DNA of 64,000 bases, from positions 18,228,877 through 18,292,876 of the forward strand of contig CAMZMU010000055.1 of NCBI GenBank assembly GCA_947311845.1, in the 5' to 3' direction. Source of the DNA: Poa pratensis (Eukaryota > Streptophyta > Magnoliopsida > Poales > Poaceae). Below are positions 9,043 to 20,235 of this stretch, in pieces. The position numbers and the translations under genes are program-made. The number at the start of each line of letters is the position of its first letter. Within the stretch, counting starts at the first letter, position 1. A model generated the notes under the pieces. That model did no database searches, had not been told where the DNA came from, and saw only the letters and a list, made by a program, of their open reading frames with translations.

Positions 9043-11362
9043 GGGCACCTCCAACGGGGTGGAGCAAACGGACACCCCAAAGTGTCCGATTTGGTCCGTT
9101 TGGGGGCGGACAGAGGACACATTTTGAGCCTTTGTCCGTTTGGGGTGGGGGTGCCCCCAACGGCCTGGCGCAATATGGGCCAACAAATATATATTGGAAC
9201 ATTCAAATGACTCAAATTGGCCTCAATCCAAATAGTTCAAAATCCAAATAGTTCAAAATACAAATTCTTCAAAATTTAAATAGTTCAACACATAATAAAT
9301 AGAAATAAATAGGACATCACATGTCCTCGCGCTCACGGATCATCTTTTGCCTCTTGAGAATCCATGCCCTTTGCTCCGGGTCCATGATGGTCAAGTCGGC
9401 CATCATGATCCGGTTATCTTCGGCGAGCAACGCAAGCCTCACGCGATTCTCCTCCGCCTTGGCCTCGAGCATGAGCCGGGTCTCCTTGGCCTTGATCTTC
9501 TCTTGCTCGATCTCGAGCTTCTTCCTTGTCATCTCCACATACCTTGTCATGGCTTCCTCCTTGTCCTTGCGTTTCTCCACGTACCTAGCGGCGGTGGACT
9601 CCTCCTTGCCGGCGATCAACGTCTTTAGGGTCTCCTCCAATTGTGCTTGTGCCGCCTCACGCTTCACGTCTTGCGCCGAGGACTTGTGTCCTCTCGGCCG
9701 CACAGCCCGGCCACCCGAGCTTTGGCCGGGATTCACATCATCATTGGGGTCATCGTTGGCTCTCTTCTTCGAGCCTTCAATGCCCCCTTTCTTCATGGCG
9801 TTGTAGATCTCTTGCCATTTTGGACAACCCTTGATCATGTCCCAACAATGGCCCAAGGTGAACTTGGTCTTGAAGGCCACCTTGTAGTACTCCAAAGCTT
9901 GATTCATCTTGTCCTCAACCCCGTAGCCGCTCACCGGCCGGTTCTTCACATGCTCGTAGGCCGCTTGGAATTTGCAACACTCGGCCGAGATGTGTTGCCA
10001 CCTCTTTGTGAGTGAGCCCTCATTGCGATCACTCTCAATACGGTAGGGCGGCAATTTCCTTTGCTCATGGAAATGCTTGTGCACCCTAAAGCAAAATGCG
10101 ATGACCCTTTGTTGGGCACCCCATTTTGCATTTTGCCCACAAGTCATCCATGACTCGCATAGCACCCTATCTTCCTTGTCCGTGTACGAGGCCGTGCGGA
10201 TGTTCTTCCGCTTGAGGCTCGCCGCGATTAGGGCATGCTCCTCGTCGACATCGAGTGGTTCTTCCTCAATGTCGACCACATCGGCCTCCGTCTTGGGCAT
10301 GGTCGCGTCGGGGTCTTGTGTGTCGAGGTCGTCCGGGTCGAAGTAGGTGTTGGCCTCTTGTGTCTCGGCCTCGGCAGGATCGAAGTAGGGGCGGCCGTTG
10401 ATCATGTCCTCCATGACATCCTCGGTGAAGTAGGCCGGGTTGGCAGGCGTCGTCGGCGGGAACTCGCTCCCGTCGAACATGAGGGCACGGGCCTCGGGCA
10501 TGGTCATCCTGCCACCCGCCGTGGTCTTCGATTTGCAACGGGGCCGCCCGTCGCTGGCACTCGGGGTCACGTTGAGGTCAAGCGACTTCGGCTCGACCGG
10601 GGCCGACGAAATCTCCGGCGAGTCCTCGCGGGAACCCAGCCGCGACACTGGGTGATGGGCGGCCGCCGGCGACGGCGTCGAGAGGCCGGGGGACGAGGAT
10701 TTGGGCGCCTTCGCTTTGGCAGAGGAGACCGAGCTTCCGGCCGACGGAACCGTGTTGGGGGAGAGGCCGGTGGCAGCGACGAAGGCCCCTGCAAAAACCT
10801 CCCCTTTGAGGAGAAGGACAGCTCGGGCGGCGGCCTTGGCGGCGATGAGGTCGGAGTTGGCCTGATGCGCGATGGCGGCGAACCTCTCCTTCTCCTTGGC
10901 CGCTGTGAGGGCGGCCTTCTCCTCTACCTTCTTCTCCCGAGTCCTCTCCCTCCGGACTTGTCGCTTGACCGAGGCCGGCTTCGGATCCTTCTTCACCGCG
11001 AGCAGGGCGGCGCCGGTAGCGGCCGTGGATTTGGACAGCCCGTCCTCCATGAACGGCGGCGACGGCGAGGGCGGCTGGAGGCGGCGGCGGCTGGGGAGGG
11101 AATGGGCGGCCGAACGAGGGTTTGGGAGGGGATTCTGTGGCTGGACCTTGGGCCCGACGCGGACAGGGAGGACAAAGAGGAGGACCGAGAGGCTGTCCGT
11201 CCCGCCCCAAAGCCGCCCCAAAGTTGGGCCGCGTTTGGGTCGAAAACTGGTGTCCGGGCGGACACCAGTCCGTATGCGCCAGCCCGTTGGAGAAGGGCAT
11301 TTGTCCGTTCGGACAAATGCGGACTGCGCTGGTCCGTATGCGCCAGTCCGTTGGAGGTGCCC
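9043..11362 (-). mobile_element. PIF/Harbinger-type DNA transposon 1
   Basis: Terminal inverted repeats GGGCACCTCCAACGG (15 of 15 matching, similarity extending to ~35 bp) begin at 9043 and end at 11362. The 3-bp target duplication TAA lies at 9040-9042 and 11363-11365. A subterminal direct repeat (TCCGTATGCGCCAG) occurs twice near the right end. At 2.32 kb it carries one long minus-strand ORF of the Myb-like/NAM-associated type, which corresponds to the accessory ORF of PIF/Harbinger elements. No DDE transposase ORF is present, so transposase must come from elsewhere. Family assignment rests on TIR style and 3-bp target. Confidence 0.8.
9317..11050 (-). CDS. Myb/trihelix-like and NAM-associated-domain transposon protein
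   Basis: The frame is open from 11221, but the ATG at 11050 (MEDGLSK...) gives the more protein-like 577-residue product; upstream residues look like translated leader. In order (this start): a Lys/Ala-rich basic N-terminus; a Ser/Pro-rich linker; an acidic region; a Myb/SANT-like domain at about 285-370 (SYTDKEDRVLCESWM, later SLTKRWQHISAECCKF); and a C-terminal third matching the NAM-associated C-terminal domain, rich in Glu/Lys/Arg and probably coiled-coil (ARYVEKRKDKEEAMTRYVEM). In PIF/Harbinger elements such a Myb-like protein binds the element's ends and helps bring in the transposase. It is uninterrupted, unlike its relatives at 54.7 and 56.7 kb. A domesticated host gene is unlikely because the TIRs and target duplication are intact. 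Confidence 0.72.
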   Translation of the reverse strand: MEDGLSKSTAATGAALLAVKKDPKPASVKRQVRRERTREKKVEEKAALTAAKEKERFAAIAHQANSDLIAAKAAARAVLLLKGEVFAGAFVAATGLSPNTVPSAGSSVSSAKAKAPKSSSPGLSTPSPAAAHHPVSRLGSREDSPEISSAPVEPKSLDLNVTPSASDGRPRCKSKTTAGGRMTMPEARALMFDGSEFPPTTPANPAYFTEDVMEDMINGRPYFDPAEAETQEANTYFDPDDLDTQDPDATMPKTEADVVDIEEEPLDVDEEHALIAASLKRKNIRTASYTDKEDRVLCESWMTCGQNAKWGAQQRVIAFCFRVHKHFHEQRKLPPYRIESDRNEGSLTKRWQHISAECCKFQAAYEHVKNRPVSGYGVEDKMNQALEYYKVAFKTKFTLGHCWDMIKGCPKWQEIYNAMKKGGIEGSKKRANDDPNDDVNPGQSSGGRAVRPRGHKSSAQDVKREAAQAQLEETLKTLIAGKEESTAARYVEKRKDKEEAMTRYVEMTRKKLEIEQEKIKAKETRLMLEAKAEENRVRLALLAEDNRIMMADLTIMDPEQRAWILKRQKMIREREDM

Positions 11363-11365
11363 TAA

Positions 11366-12498
11366 CTAATAAAAGATGATGAATAGGAATCTTTGCCGCA
11401 CATGGTTACAGTGACAACAACCTAATATACATGTGATATATATATAATTATATATACATTTTTCTAGGCAACACTAACTATATAATTATATATCATTGAA
11501 CGGCGACAAGGACAAGAATAAAAATATTACATATCGTGGAACCTGGCATAATTTGGCTTAAGCATGCACATCTAGGGAATCATTAATTAGTGTGACCAAC
11601 CTCTATTATTAGTATGCCATCACCGTACAAGCTCATACTAATTTTTATTTTGAAACCCGTATATACTGATGAGTATAGTAAGTTCCCCGCTGCAACTTCA
11701 CAAACTACGTGTCGGCATATATATGATTGCTCCGTCTCGAAGACTTTCTAGAAACGTTCATAATGAATCCCTAAACCAGTTTTCGTAAAACGTGTTTGCA
11801 TTATGAGGCATTAAACCAAATCCAAAATTCGGTTGGGTTGTGTGCTTTAGTTTGGATAATTTGGAATCGTCGAAATGATGTTTGGTTCTTGCCACATTTT
11901 AGTATGCCACAATTTATTATCCATATGGCCCATCTGTTATAGAGTGATTTTTTTGCCACACTTTGTGGTGCCCAATTTCTTAGCCACACTTGCCAAACTT
12001 AGACTTGGCAAAGTGTGTCGGGTAACCAAACAGACCAAGAGTTAAGTTTAAAACGGTTTTAAGGAAAAGAAAGAAAAGTTCAGGGTTTGATATGGACAAC
12101 TTCATAGTTAAGCATTGAAATGAAAACACATTGATGCCAAAAGAAATGACAGGGTTAGAGACAGGAATTGACTTAACATACTAAGACATTTGTGGAATTC
12201 AATTGAAATGACGTTTCCGGTTTATGTCAGCCAAACACGTTGGGCATGGATTTCAACTGAATTCCATGATTCTAGCCTGAAACGATGGCTACCAAACGAG
12301 GTCTTACTTATTTATGCATTTGAGCCAATGGCATGCCGCGAGGATTTTTTTTCCTGATGAAGGATTAAGGGGATAATGCAAGGATTCTATGATTCACATT
12401 TGGACCTCATCCCAAAAAAAATGTGCATAAAGAATGAGATGACGATCTTTAGTGGCATAACAAGGTTTAATTTTTTTTACTTTTGACTCTTGTTCGAA
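11366..12498. other. AT-rich spacer
   Basis: Short-ORF, AT-rich DNA. Apart from the possible MITE at 11885-12035 nothing is recognised. Confidence 0.4.
11885..12035. repeat. possible Tourist-like MITE remnant
   Basis: TTGGTTCTTGCCACATTTTAG on the left and, inverted, TTTGGTTACCCGACACACTTTG on the right surround repeated TGCCACA words, a composition I recall from Tourist-like miniature elements of grasses. The ends are too diverged to set exact borders or a target duplication. Confidence 0.3.
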
Positions 12499-13099
12499 TT
12501 TCGGCCTGATTGTGCTCACTAGTATATTTTTCTATTTCTAAGAATCAACCCTCCAATTTTTTTTTTCATTTCTCTGTCTTGTACTCCCTGTTTTTTAATA
12601 TAATAAGTTTTAGCTTTTGTCCACATGCACATACATACAAATATATGTAGACATATTTTCATATGCATGTTCACTCATTTTAGTGTACACATAGACATGT
12701 GTACCACCTAAAACATCTTCTATTAAAAAACGGAGGGAGTACATTGCATTCCTAAGAAAACAAGCTAACTAATATTAGAAGGGTAACACCAAATCTAGGA
12801 TAATTTTCTGTTTGCGTAAACAAAGAGGTCCAGATCCAATAGAGTGAAGACGTGACAAAAGCAATGACGAATACGTTCGCGCCGTTTCTCTTGTATTTAA
12901 ACGAGAATGATTGAAAGGTATACATGCTCACATGGCTCTTGGTGTACGTGGCAACATTACTAGGCACGCTATGGGAATCTCATCTCCTGGATAGGATAAA
13001 CTACTGCAGCGATCCAACTTTATATTTGCGCGATATAGTTGCTCAATTATTCAACTGTGCAAAGCATCAAGTCAAGATATCATTTCTGCACTAGATTCG
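12499..13099. repeat. tandem host duplication, copy 1, left part
   Basis: Begins at TTTCGGCCTGATTGTG, matching TTTCGGTCTGATTGTG at 20668. Includes a Stowaway MITE and then AT-rich sequence up to the CACTA insertion. It contains the uninterrupted site AACTAA^TATTAGAAGGG at 12772/12773 where copy 2 carries Helitron 2. The copies are close to identical apart from small changes. No gene is evident in it. Confidence 0.85.
12584..12739. mobile_element. Stowaway-like MITE in duplication copy 1
   Basis: Ends CTCCCTG...CGGAGGGAG flanked by TA on both sides; 156 bp, AT-rich, no coding. The same element at the equivalent place in copy 2 (20753-20909) shows the insertion predates the duplication. Confidence 0.7.
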
Positions 13100-13119
13100 C
13101 ACTACGGACACAGACGATA

Positions 13120-13465
13120 CGTCGACGGCCGGAAGCCGTCGGCGTAGGAACGATCGCCGTCGGCGTATTGCCGTAGGTGTAGCGGGCTGTCGGCGTAGAC
13201 AAAATGCCGTCGGTGTATCCGTCGCCGTCGGCGAAGCCGCAGTGGGACCCACAAAATAGAAGCCGTCCGTCTCCATCTGCTCCACCCATACGCCGACGGC
13301 AATGCCGTCGGCCTAGCGTGCCACGTGGAGCGATCTGGTGCGTCTGGGAGGAGCCATACGCCGACGGCATTTGCCGTCGGCGTATTCTTGACCATTTGGT
13401 CCTTTCAGGGCGACGTGGCAGCATCCTGTGCGCCTGGGAGGAGCTCTACGCCGACGGCGTAGCGT
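13120..13465. repeat. CACTA left subterminal repeat array
   Basis: At least nine copies, both orientations, of words related to GCCGTCGGCGTA / TACGCCGACGGC, several paired as short palindromes. In the En/Spm family such arrays bind the TNPA-type protein and bring the ends together. Confidence 0.75.
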
Positions 13466-14433
13466 TGACCATATTTCCAGTTTATTGTTGATTCTTGCTG
13501 CTGGTTTCTAGCACAATTTAAATACAATTAAAATTGCACAAATTATAAAACATGACAGAAACATCACATAAACATCACATAGATATCCAAAATGACACAA
13601 ACATGATTCAAATTCACACACGCATTCATACGAACTCAAAATGATACAAACATAGTTCAAATTCACACACGCTACACCCGAACACATCCTACACCTCCCG
13701 AGAGTCCGAGGTACCCATTTCTGACGGCGTGAGAATATGCGACCAACCGCGTGGGGCAGTCGAACCACACATGGAATCCGGTGAGGCACGGGACGGTGTG
13801 GTCAGAGGCGACGAACTCAGCGAGGCACCACCAGTGCCATGCTCCACGAGCGCGCGCGTTGAAGTCGGTGAGGCGGAAGCACGACCAAAGGGTGCCATGG
13901 TCCTGGAGCATCCCGATCCCTACATGTTTGAGTCCAAGTTAGCAACTTGGAAAGCACAACATGGCGGTAACAACTTGTTTGGCAAATAACTTACCGGAGT
14001 CGCTGGCTTGTATGTGTGAGCGACCGACTCCCTCGTTGGGCCGACGGGCATGATCCCAGGCCTAGGTGGACGCGTAGGCAGCTGCGACCGCTCTCCAGCG
14101 GCATGAAACTTCTCGTTAGCCTACAAGATAGTTTAGATGTCAGGAGTTGTAGAAAAAGAAGGTTCAAACTAGAGGAAATGGGACTTGTCATATTTTGCAA
14201 ATATAAAAGTTGAAACTTACAGCATCCCTCAACTCTGCCCACTCCTCATACTCATGGCTCTTCTATACCCACAACTGATACTCTCTCTCATAATCCGCGT
14301 AAGCGGCATCGAAAGCCGCCTCGAAATCAGCCTACAGTTTTAAAAGGGAACGCATCTCGTCAACTTAGCCACTTAGCTAGGAACGAATGTCGGAAAAAGA
14401 ATGAAATTGAGAAAAACTTACATCGGGGCGAGC

Positions 14434-15279
14434 TCAGGAAGGCCGACGAGGCAGGACGGGAGGGTCGTCGGTGGTGAGGGTAGCCTTGACACGCGAGAGG
14501 CCCAACTCAGGAGTACGCGTGAGTACCGCACTAAGCATGAGTGGACGGCCATGCTCCCAACCGTTCCCGGCAAGGACCACCGCTCTCTCGTCGGTGTCAT
14601 GCTCAAGAGGGTTGTCCACCTTCGGATTTATACCCTTGAACGTCTCGATGTATGCCTTTAGCCCCTCCTTGGCAGTGCCGAAGTAATCGGGCTGCGAGGG
14701 CTGAGGCTCAGAAAATTGGGCTTCTTCATCTTCATCCTCTCCCATGTTTGCATGTGCGTGAGAGGCTCCCCGAGATCGGCCTTCTGCAATGCCAAAGAAG
14801 TGTCATGCGTATCAAGTAGGAACATGAGGGGAAATAAATGAAGATTGTTTCGTGTATATATATACCAGCTTTGCCTTGAAGCGGTCATGGTTGCGGGCAC
14901 CCGCACAATGTGTCCCTCCGCTCTCGCGGTTTAACTTGTTTCGCTCGCTCAAGGCCTTGAACGCGGGGTCCTCCCCAGCCCACCTAGACACCAACGCCCT
15001 CCACGCGTCATCCTTGCCATAGGCCCATGAGGGCTTAAACTGAAAAAACAATACTCATGTGAAGAACGGATAACGCAATTGCAACTTAGCAGCAACATGT
15101 AATCTCATTAACAATCTACTTACCGCCATGTAGTCATCTACGGTCACCTCAAGTGGGTTCTCCACATTCTCATGCTTCACCGCCGTCTTGCCTAACGTCT
15201 CTGTACTGAAATGATTGATCATGGTATGCTTTGCATTGTAGAACTGCTGTCGTGTGAACTTCCTACAAGCCCCCTCCAA
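14434..15279 (-). pseudogene. CACTA second gene (En/Spm transposase_24-like), broken
   Basis: Minus-strand exons are joined by plausible GT-AG introns. Exon 1 (15279 to ~15127) has GACRKFTRQQFYNAKHTMIN. Exon 2 (~15037-14868) has SWAYGKDDAWRALVSRW and NHDRFKAKL. Exon 3 (from ~14782) has KADLGEPLTHMQTWERM, then, after a frame change, ACIDIC/Gln-rich sequence with QPDYFGTAKEGLKAYIETF. The layout (a basic conserved domain with AW..L...W motifs, then a Glu/Gln-rich tail) resembles the plant Ptta/En/Spm transposase family. The start of the first exon and the tail are unclear, and the frame change makes a functional product unlikely. Confidence 0.5.
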
Positions 15280-15332
15280 AGTCTTGTCCGCATCGCCCGC
15301 TGCTCAGGAAGTACCCTATAGAACTTCTTTAA

Positions 15333-16528
15333 TCATGCACAAAAAACAAATTGTGAGAGCATGGTGGGGACATCAAGTATGAATAACAAACAAATTGTGA
15401 GAGCATTGAGCGGAATAAAAAACACGGGCCAGCAGCTGTACGAGATAGTCGACAAACCATATGGATTGAATCCATCGGTTGCTATCGTGATTCTCACGTT
15501 TCGAGCATCTGCTGCCTCATCGGGGTGGTTCGCATCAAAGTTCTTCCATGCCGTACCATCAGATGGATGTCCCATCAATTCCCGGTCGTGCTCATCCTTG
15601 CATCTCTTCCCCGTTTTGTGCCATTGCATCTGTGTGGCAGACTCTTTGTTCATGTAAAGCCGCTTGATTCTTTGTATGAATGGGAGGTAACGAATAATCT
15701 TAATGGCGACATTTGACTGCGTCTTCGTACCATCGGGTCCTTTTACCTCATGATACCTAGAGGCATTACACAAGATACAATACTTGTCATTGGCAAACTG
15801 TTTCCAAAACAAAAGGCATCCTTTTGGACAACAATCTATCTTCAGATAATCCATGTTGAGATCTCGCATGATTTTCTTCGTTTCGTACATGCTTTTAGGC
15901 AGACAATGCCCTTCAGGCAACAGGTTACCAGTTGTTTGCAGATGCGCTTCAAAGCATGAACGGGTGCTGCCATACTGGAGCTTGTTGGCTAGTGCTTGCA
16001 AGATGGCATCGAGCTGAGAAACTTTTGCACCCTCATACAGAGGCCTCTGAGACGAGGCCATCATATCAAAGAAGGCCTTCGGGTTGGCTCTGGGTCCTCT
16101 GGTTCACGCGGTTCCTCCGGTTCACGCGGTTCCTCCGGTTCTGGAGGTTCCTCCGGTTCCTCCTGTGATGGTGACGAATCTGGCATGTCGCCAGCACGGA
16201 GATCATCTAGCCAGTTTCTAATCCCATCATCTTCATTGCCATTGATCCAGTGCCGCATCACCCTGCCATTCTCGTGCTCGTACTCATCAAAGTTGACTGT
16301 CGTCACGAAGTTCGGCATATACCCACGAGAGAAGAGGTGTTTAATCATCTCATCCTTTCCCTGACGTGTATGAAACTTGCAACGAGGGCAAGGGCACTTT
16401 CCACGAGCGCCTAACTCTAAACCCTTACGCGCTAACTCCTTCACTAACAAGTGCGTCTTCCATACCCACTCATCTGTTTTGTCAACCAAACTAGTTCGGC
16501 CACTGTACATCCACCCATTATCTGCCAT
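15333..16528 (-). pseudogene. TNP2-like CACTA transposase, N-terminal half only
   Basis: The first segment (16528-16061) starts MADNGWMYSGRTS and reads DEWVWKTHLLVKELA and CPCPRCKF: the transposase-associated domain with its Cys cluster. It runs into an imperfect EPEEPxEPEEPRE-type acidic repeat. The second segment (16064-15333) continues with YLKIDCCPKGCLLFW, YCILCNASRY and DGTAWKNFDANHPDEAAD, then ITIATDGFNPYG and SYSCWPVFFIPLN, the start of the Transposase_21 catalytic core with its first Asp. The frame then ends: the rest of the core and the C-terminal domains are absent, and the next recognisable sequence 150 bp on belongs to another gene. An internal deletion therefore removed roughly the C-terminal half, and this copy cannot encode active transposase. 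Confidence 0.75.
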
Positions 16529-16688
16529 CCTCTGCTGCTTTACTGTGAGCCAAATAATAATTACATGAAATTATATGCATCATTTTTTTTTCTTGCATGC
16601 AATGTCACCATTTTATTACGGCCAAATTTTATCTTTTACAACATGCAAGGGTTCACATACACTTCTAATAGGTAGGGGCCTATCCCGC

Positions 16689-16990
16689 CCGAGTACGTGT
16701 AGATCGAGTCGTGTCCCATGTTCTACCCCGACCCAAGACGGAATTTCGGTAGCACCTCCCCGCTGTTCTTCAGAATACACGTCTCGAGCTTGTCAAGCCG
16801 AGAGGGTGTGCATCCGAAGAACAACGGGGAGGTGCTGCGGAAATTCCGTCTCAGGAAGGGGTAGAACATGGAACATTACCCGATCTACACGTACTCGGAC
16901 TGTCCAACAGGACAATCCGGAAGTGTTACGGTTATAAATATGCAAAGATGGACAATCCTGCATATTTATAAATTTGTAACCCTTCCGGAT
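16689..16990. repeat. two adjacent long imperfect hairpins in the CACTA
   Basis: Hairpin 1 (16689-16898): ~90-base arms starting CCGAGTACGTGTAGATC and its complement GATCTACACGTACTCGG, pairing along most of the length around a ~25-35 base loop. Hairpin 2 (16914-16990): ATCCGGAAGTGTTACGG... pairs with its complement ...GTAACCCTTCCGGAT over ~30 bases. They lie directly upstream of the transposase start at 16528. They could be a transcript structure feeding small-RNA silencing or a nested foldback element. Function is not known. Confidence 0.65.
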
Positions 16991-18058
16991 GGGATCTGAC
17001 TCGGGTTACGCGACTCGACTGACTTGGTGATCTAGACCAAAGTAGACCTATGCAGCAAAAGAGGCGGAAGATTTATACCCTAGAAGCGTGGGCGATCACC
17101 GCAGAAGGTCGGGGACGCTCTCCGGGGCTCCGACGGTTTGGAGGGACGGAACACGGGCACCGAGGCTGCCCTCCTCAGGTGGAGAAGCACCGTAAACTAC
17201 GATATCTGAAAAACAAAAAAAAAACATATATATAAGAACATATGTACAACAGAAATATTCATGTAATGCTTAATGCTCCTAGGTAGAACAAATTTTTATC
17301 TAGAGTGCACCAAATGCAGTAGCATCAAATAATCAACAATCAAATTCATCTCAAATTCATGTAATTGATCTCAGATTTGTTTCTATCAAGATTACAGCAA
17401 ACAAAATGATAAATTGATCTCACATTTACAACACTAGGCTACCAAGCAACATCACAAAATTGTCTAAATTTGCTATGCAGTGATATATAGAGGCAAGAAC
17501 ATCACAAGAAAGGCACGATGTCATACCTTGTCTTCGACGGTGATTCCGGCAGGGAGGTGGTCGGGCGATGGGAGCACGGCGGGGATGAGGGGAATTGGCG
17601 AGCCTGGGGTGGACGAGGACGGCAGGGAGAAGCTTGGCGGCGGGGACGGTGAGGACAACAGCGGGTCAGGCGACGGGAGCTGCGGTGAAGCTTGGCGGCG
17701 AGAGAAGTTGGGGAGAAGCTTGGCAGCGGGAGGGAGGAGATCCAGAGCCGGGGAGGACGTTGGCCATGGGGGACGGCCCGCTCGCCGGCGGGAGCGGTGC
17801 TGCGAGCTGGCAGCGCCGGCGAGGAAAGAAACCCTAGCTAGAACGGGCTTTGGCGGCGGCCAGCTTCGCCGCTGGCGAGCCGGCGGCGCCGGAGGGTTCG
17901 GGGAAGTCGCCGGCGCGGGGAGTGCTCGGGGAGGTCGCCGGCGCGGGGAGGGATTGGGTCGCCGGCGCGGGGAGGGATTGGGTCGCGGGCGCGAGGCGGG
18001 CGCGATTTCGATTCGTTTTTTTTTTCTTCCTCCCGACCAGGTGTTAGTAGGGTAACCT

Positions 18059-18087
18059 CTACGCCGACGGCAATGCCGTCGGCGTAG
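18059..18087. repeat. 29-bp perfect palindrome of the CACTA subterminal motif
   Basis: A perfect inverted repeat, CTACGCCGACGGCA and its complement around one A. The same core occurs in the left subterminal array near 13291-13314. It sits far inside the element (2.4 kb from the right end), at the edge of the tandem array. Confidence 0.7.
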
Positions 18088-18182
18088 AATTTTTATTTTA
18101 TTTTTTAAAATAAATCAAATATTATTCACTAAGTTTTTTAATACAATTAATTTATATAAATTTATATACATATAATAGGACA

Positions 18183-20143
18183 TATGCATGGTTAAGTGGG
18201 GTTCTGCGGCCCCGCTTTTGTGAAACCCTAGATCCGCAGGAAAAAAGTCAAACTTCTGGTCTACCCCATTGAACGGCGTCGAAAGGGGTAGGTCAGTGGA
18301 ATTATTTACTTGATTGTGTTAGGTTAGTCCATTGGGGCTTGTCCGAGACGGGAGTTTTCACCTCTAAGTGCAGGAACTCACTAGAGAGAAAGTGAGGCCG
18401 GTGAAGCCGGTCGCACCCCGGAGTAGGATATTGCACATTTACAACACACAACACACTTGTATACATATGGTATGGCACAACCTAGGTTTGGGTGGGGTTC
18501 CGACGCTCCGGGGCCCCGCTTCGGCGAAACCCCGAATCCGCTGGAAAAACCCTAACGTTTTCATCTACCCCCATAGACGTGCGTCGAAAGGGGGTAGGCA
18601 AGTGGAGTTTTTTGCTTGGTTGTGTTAGGGTAGGCCATAGGAAGGTGAGAAACCAAAGTCTACCCCAAATCAACACAAGATTCCATCCGGTTCGCCCGAA
18701 AGGGGAGTTTTCACCTCTAAGTGCAGGAACTCACTAGAGAGAAAGTGAAGCCGGTGAAGCCGGTCACACCCCGGAGTAGGATATTGCACATTTACAACTC
18801 ACAATACACTTGTATACATATGGAATCGCACAACCTAGGTTTTGGTGGGGTTCCGACGCTCTGATGCCCCGCTTCGGCGAAACCCCGAATCCGCTGGAAA
18901 AACCCTACCGTTTTCGTCTACCCCATAGACGTGCGTTGAAAGGGGGTAGGCCAGTGGAGTTTTTTGCTTGGTTGTGTTAGGCCATAGGAAGGTGAGAACC
19001 CAAAGTCTACCCCAAATCAACACAAGATTCCATCCGGTTCGCCCGAAAGGGGAGTTTTCATCTCTAAGTGCAGGAACTCACTATGAAGAAAGTGAGGCCG
19101 GTGAAGCCGGTCACACCCCGGAGTAGGATATTGCACATTTACAACACACAACACACTTGTATACATATGGTATGGCACAACCTAGGTTTTGGTGGGGTTC
19201 CGACGCTCCGATGCCCCGCTTCGGCGAAACCCTGAATCCGCTAGAAAAACCCTAACGTTTTCGTCTACCCCCATAGACGAGCGTCGAAAGGGGTAGGCCA
19301 GTGGAGTTTTTTGCTTGGCTGTGTTAGGTTAGGCCATAGGAAGGTGAGAAACCAAAGTCTATCCCAAATCAACACAAGATTCCATCCGGTTCGCCCGAAA
19401 GGGGAGTTTTCACCTCTAAGTGCAGGAACTCACTATGAAGAAAGTGAGGCCGGTCACACCCCAGAGTAGGATATTGCACATTTACAACACACAACACACT
19501 TGTATACATATGGAATGGCACAACCTAGGTTTTGGTGGGGTTCCGACGCTCCGATGCCCCGCTTCGACGAAACCCCGAATCCGCTGGAAAAACCCTAACG
19601 TTTTCGTCTACCCCCATAGACGTGCGTCGAAAGGGGTAGGCCAGTGGAGTTTTTTGCTTGGTTGTGTTAGGTTAGGCCATAGGAAGGTGAGAAACCAAAG
19701 TCTACCCCAAATCAACACAAGATTTCATCCGGTTCGCCCGAAAGGGGAGTTTTCACCTCTAAGTGTAGGAACTCACTATGAAGAAAGTGAGGCCGGTGAA
19801 GCCGGTCACACCCCGGAGTAGGATATTGCACATTTACAATACACAACACACTTGTATACATATGGTATGGCACAACCTTGGTTTTGGTGGGGTTCCGACG
19901 CTCCGATGCCCGCTTCGGCGAAACCCCGAATCCGCTGGAAAAACCCTAACGTTTTCGTCTACCCCCATAGACGTGCGTCGAAAGGGGGTAGACCAGTGGA
20001 GTTTTTTGCTTGGTTGTGTTAGGTTAGGCCATAGGAAGGTGAGAAACCAAAGTCTACCCCAAATCAACACAAGATTCCATCCGGTTCGCCCGAAAGGGGA
20101 GTTTTCACCTCCAAGTGTAGGAACTCACTATGAAGAAATTATA
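18183..20143. repeat. ~350-bp tandem repeat array inside the CACTA
   Basis: The landmark GGAGTTTTCA recurs at 18351, 18704, 19051, 19403, 19746 and 20098: five units of 343-353 bp, preceded by a more diverged partial unit from 18183 and followed by ~36 bases of another. Units differ by a few substitutions and small indels. Each contains TTGGTGGGGTTCCGACGCTC and GGTAGGCCAGTGGAGTTTTT. Open frames crossing several units are a by-product of the repeat and not taken as genes. Confidence 0.88.
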
Positions 20144-20235
20144 GATCCAATTTATGTATAAATTATACCTACATTAAATATTACATAGATAAATAAATAA
20201 ATATTATATAAAGAAATAAATAAAAAAGGAACAGA

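Noticed and set aside
10235..11369. A 376-codon plus-strand frame and other frames opposite the Harbinger 1 gene
   Set aside because: They mirror the minus-strand Myb/NAM-associated gene. The minus frame has recognisable domains; these do not.
12584..12739. Treating the MITE pair at 12.6 and 20.8 kb as independent insertions
   Set aside because: Flanking sequence is shared on both sides over hundreds of bases, so they are one insertion copied by the tandem duplication.
19420..20161. Two 127-133-residue frames with nearly the same protein
   Set aside because: They are the same reading frame of successive units of the 350-bp tandem array. The similarity comes from the repeat, not from paralogous genes.
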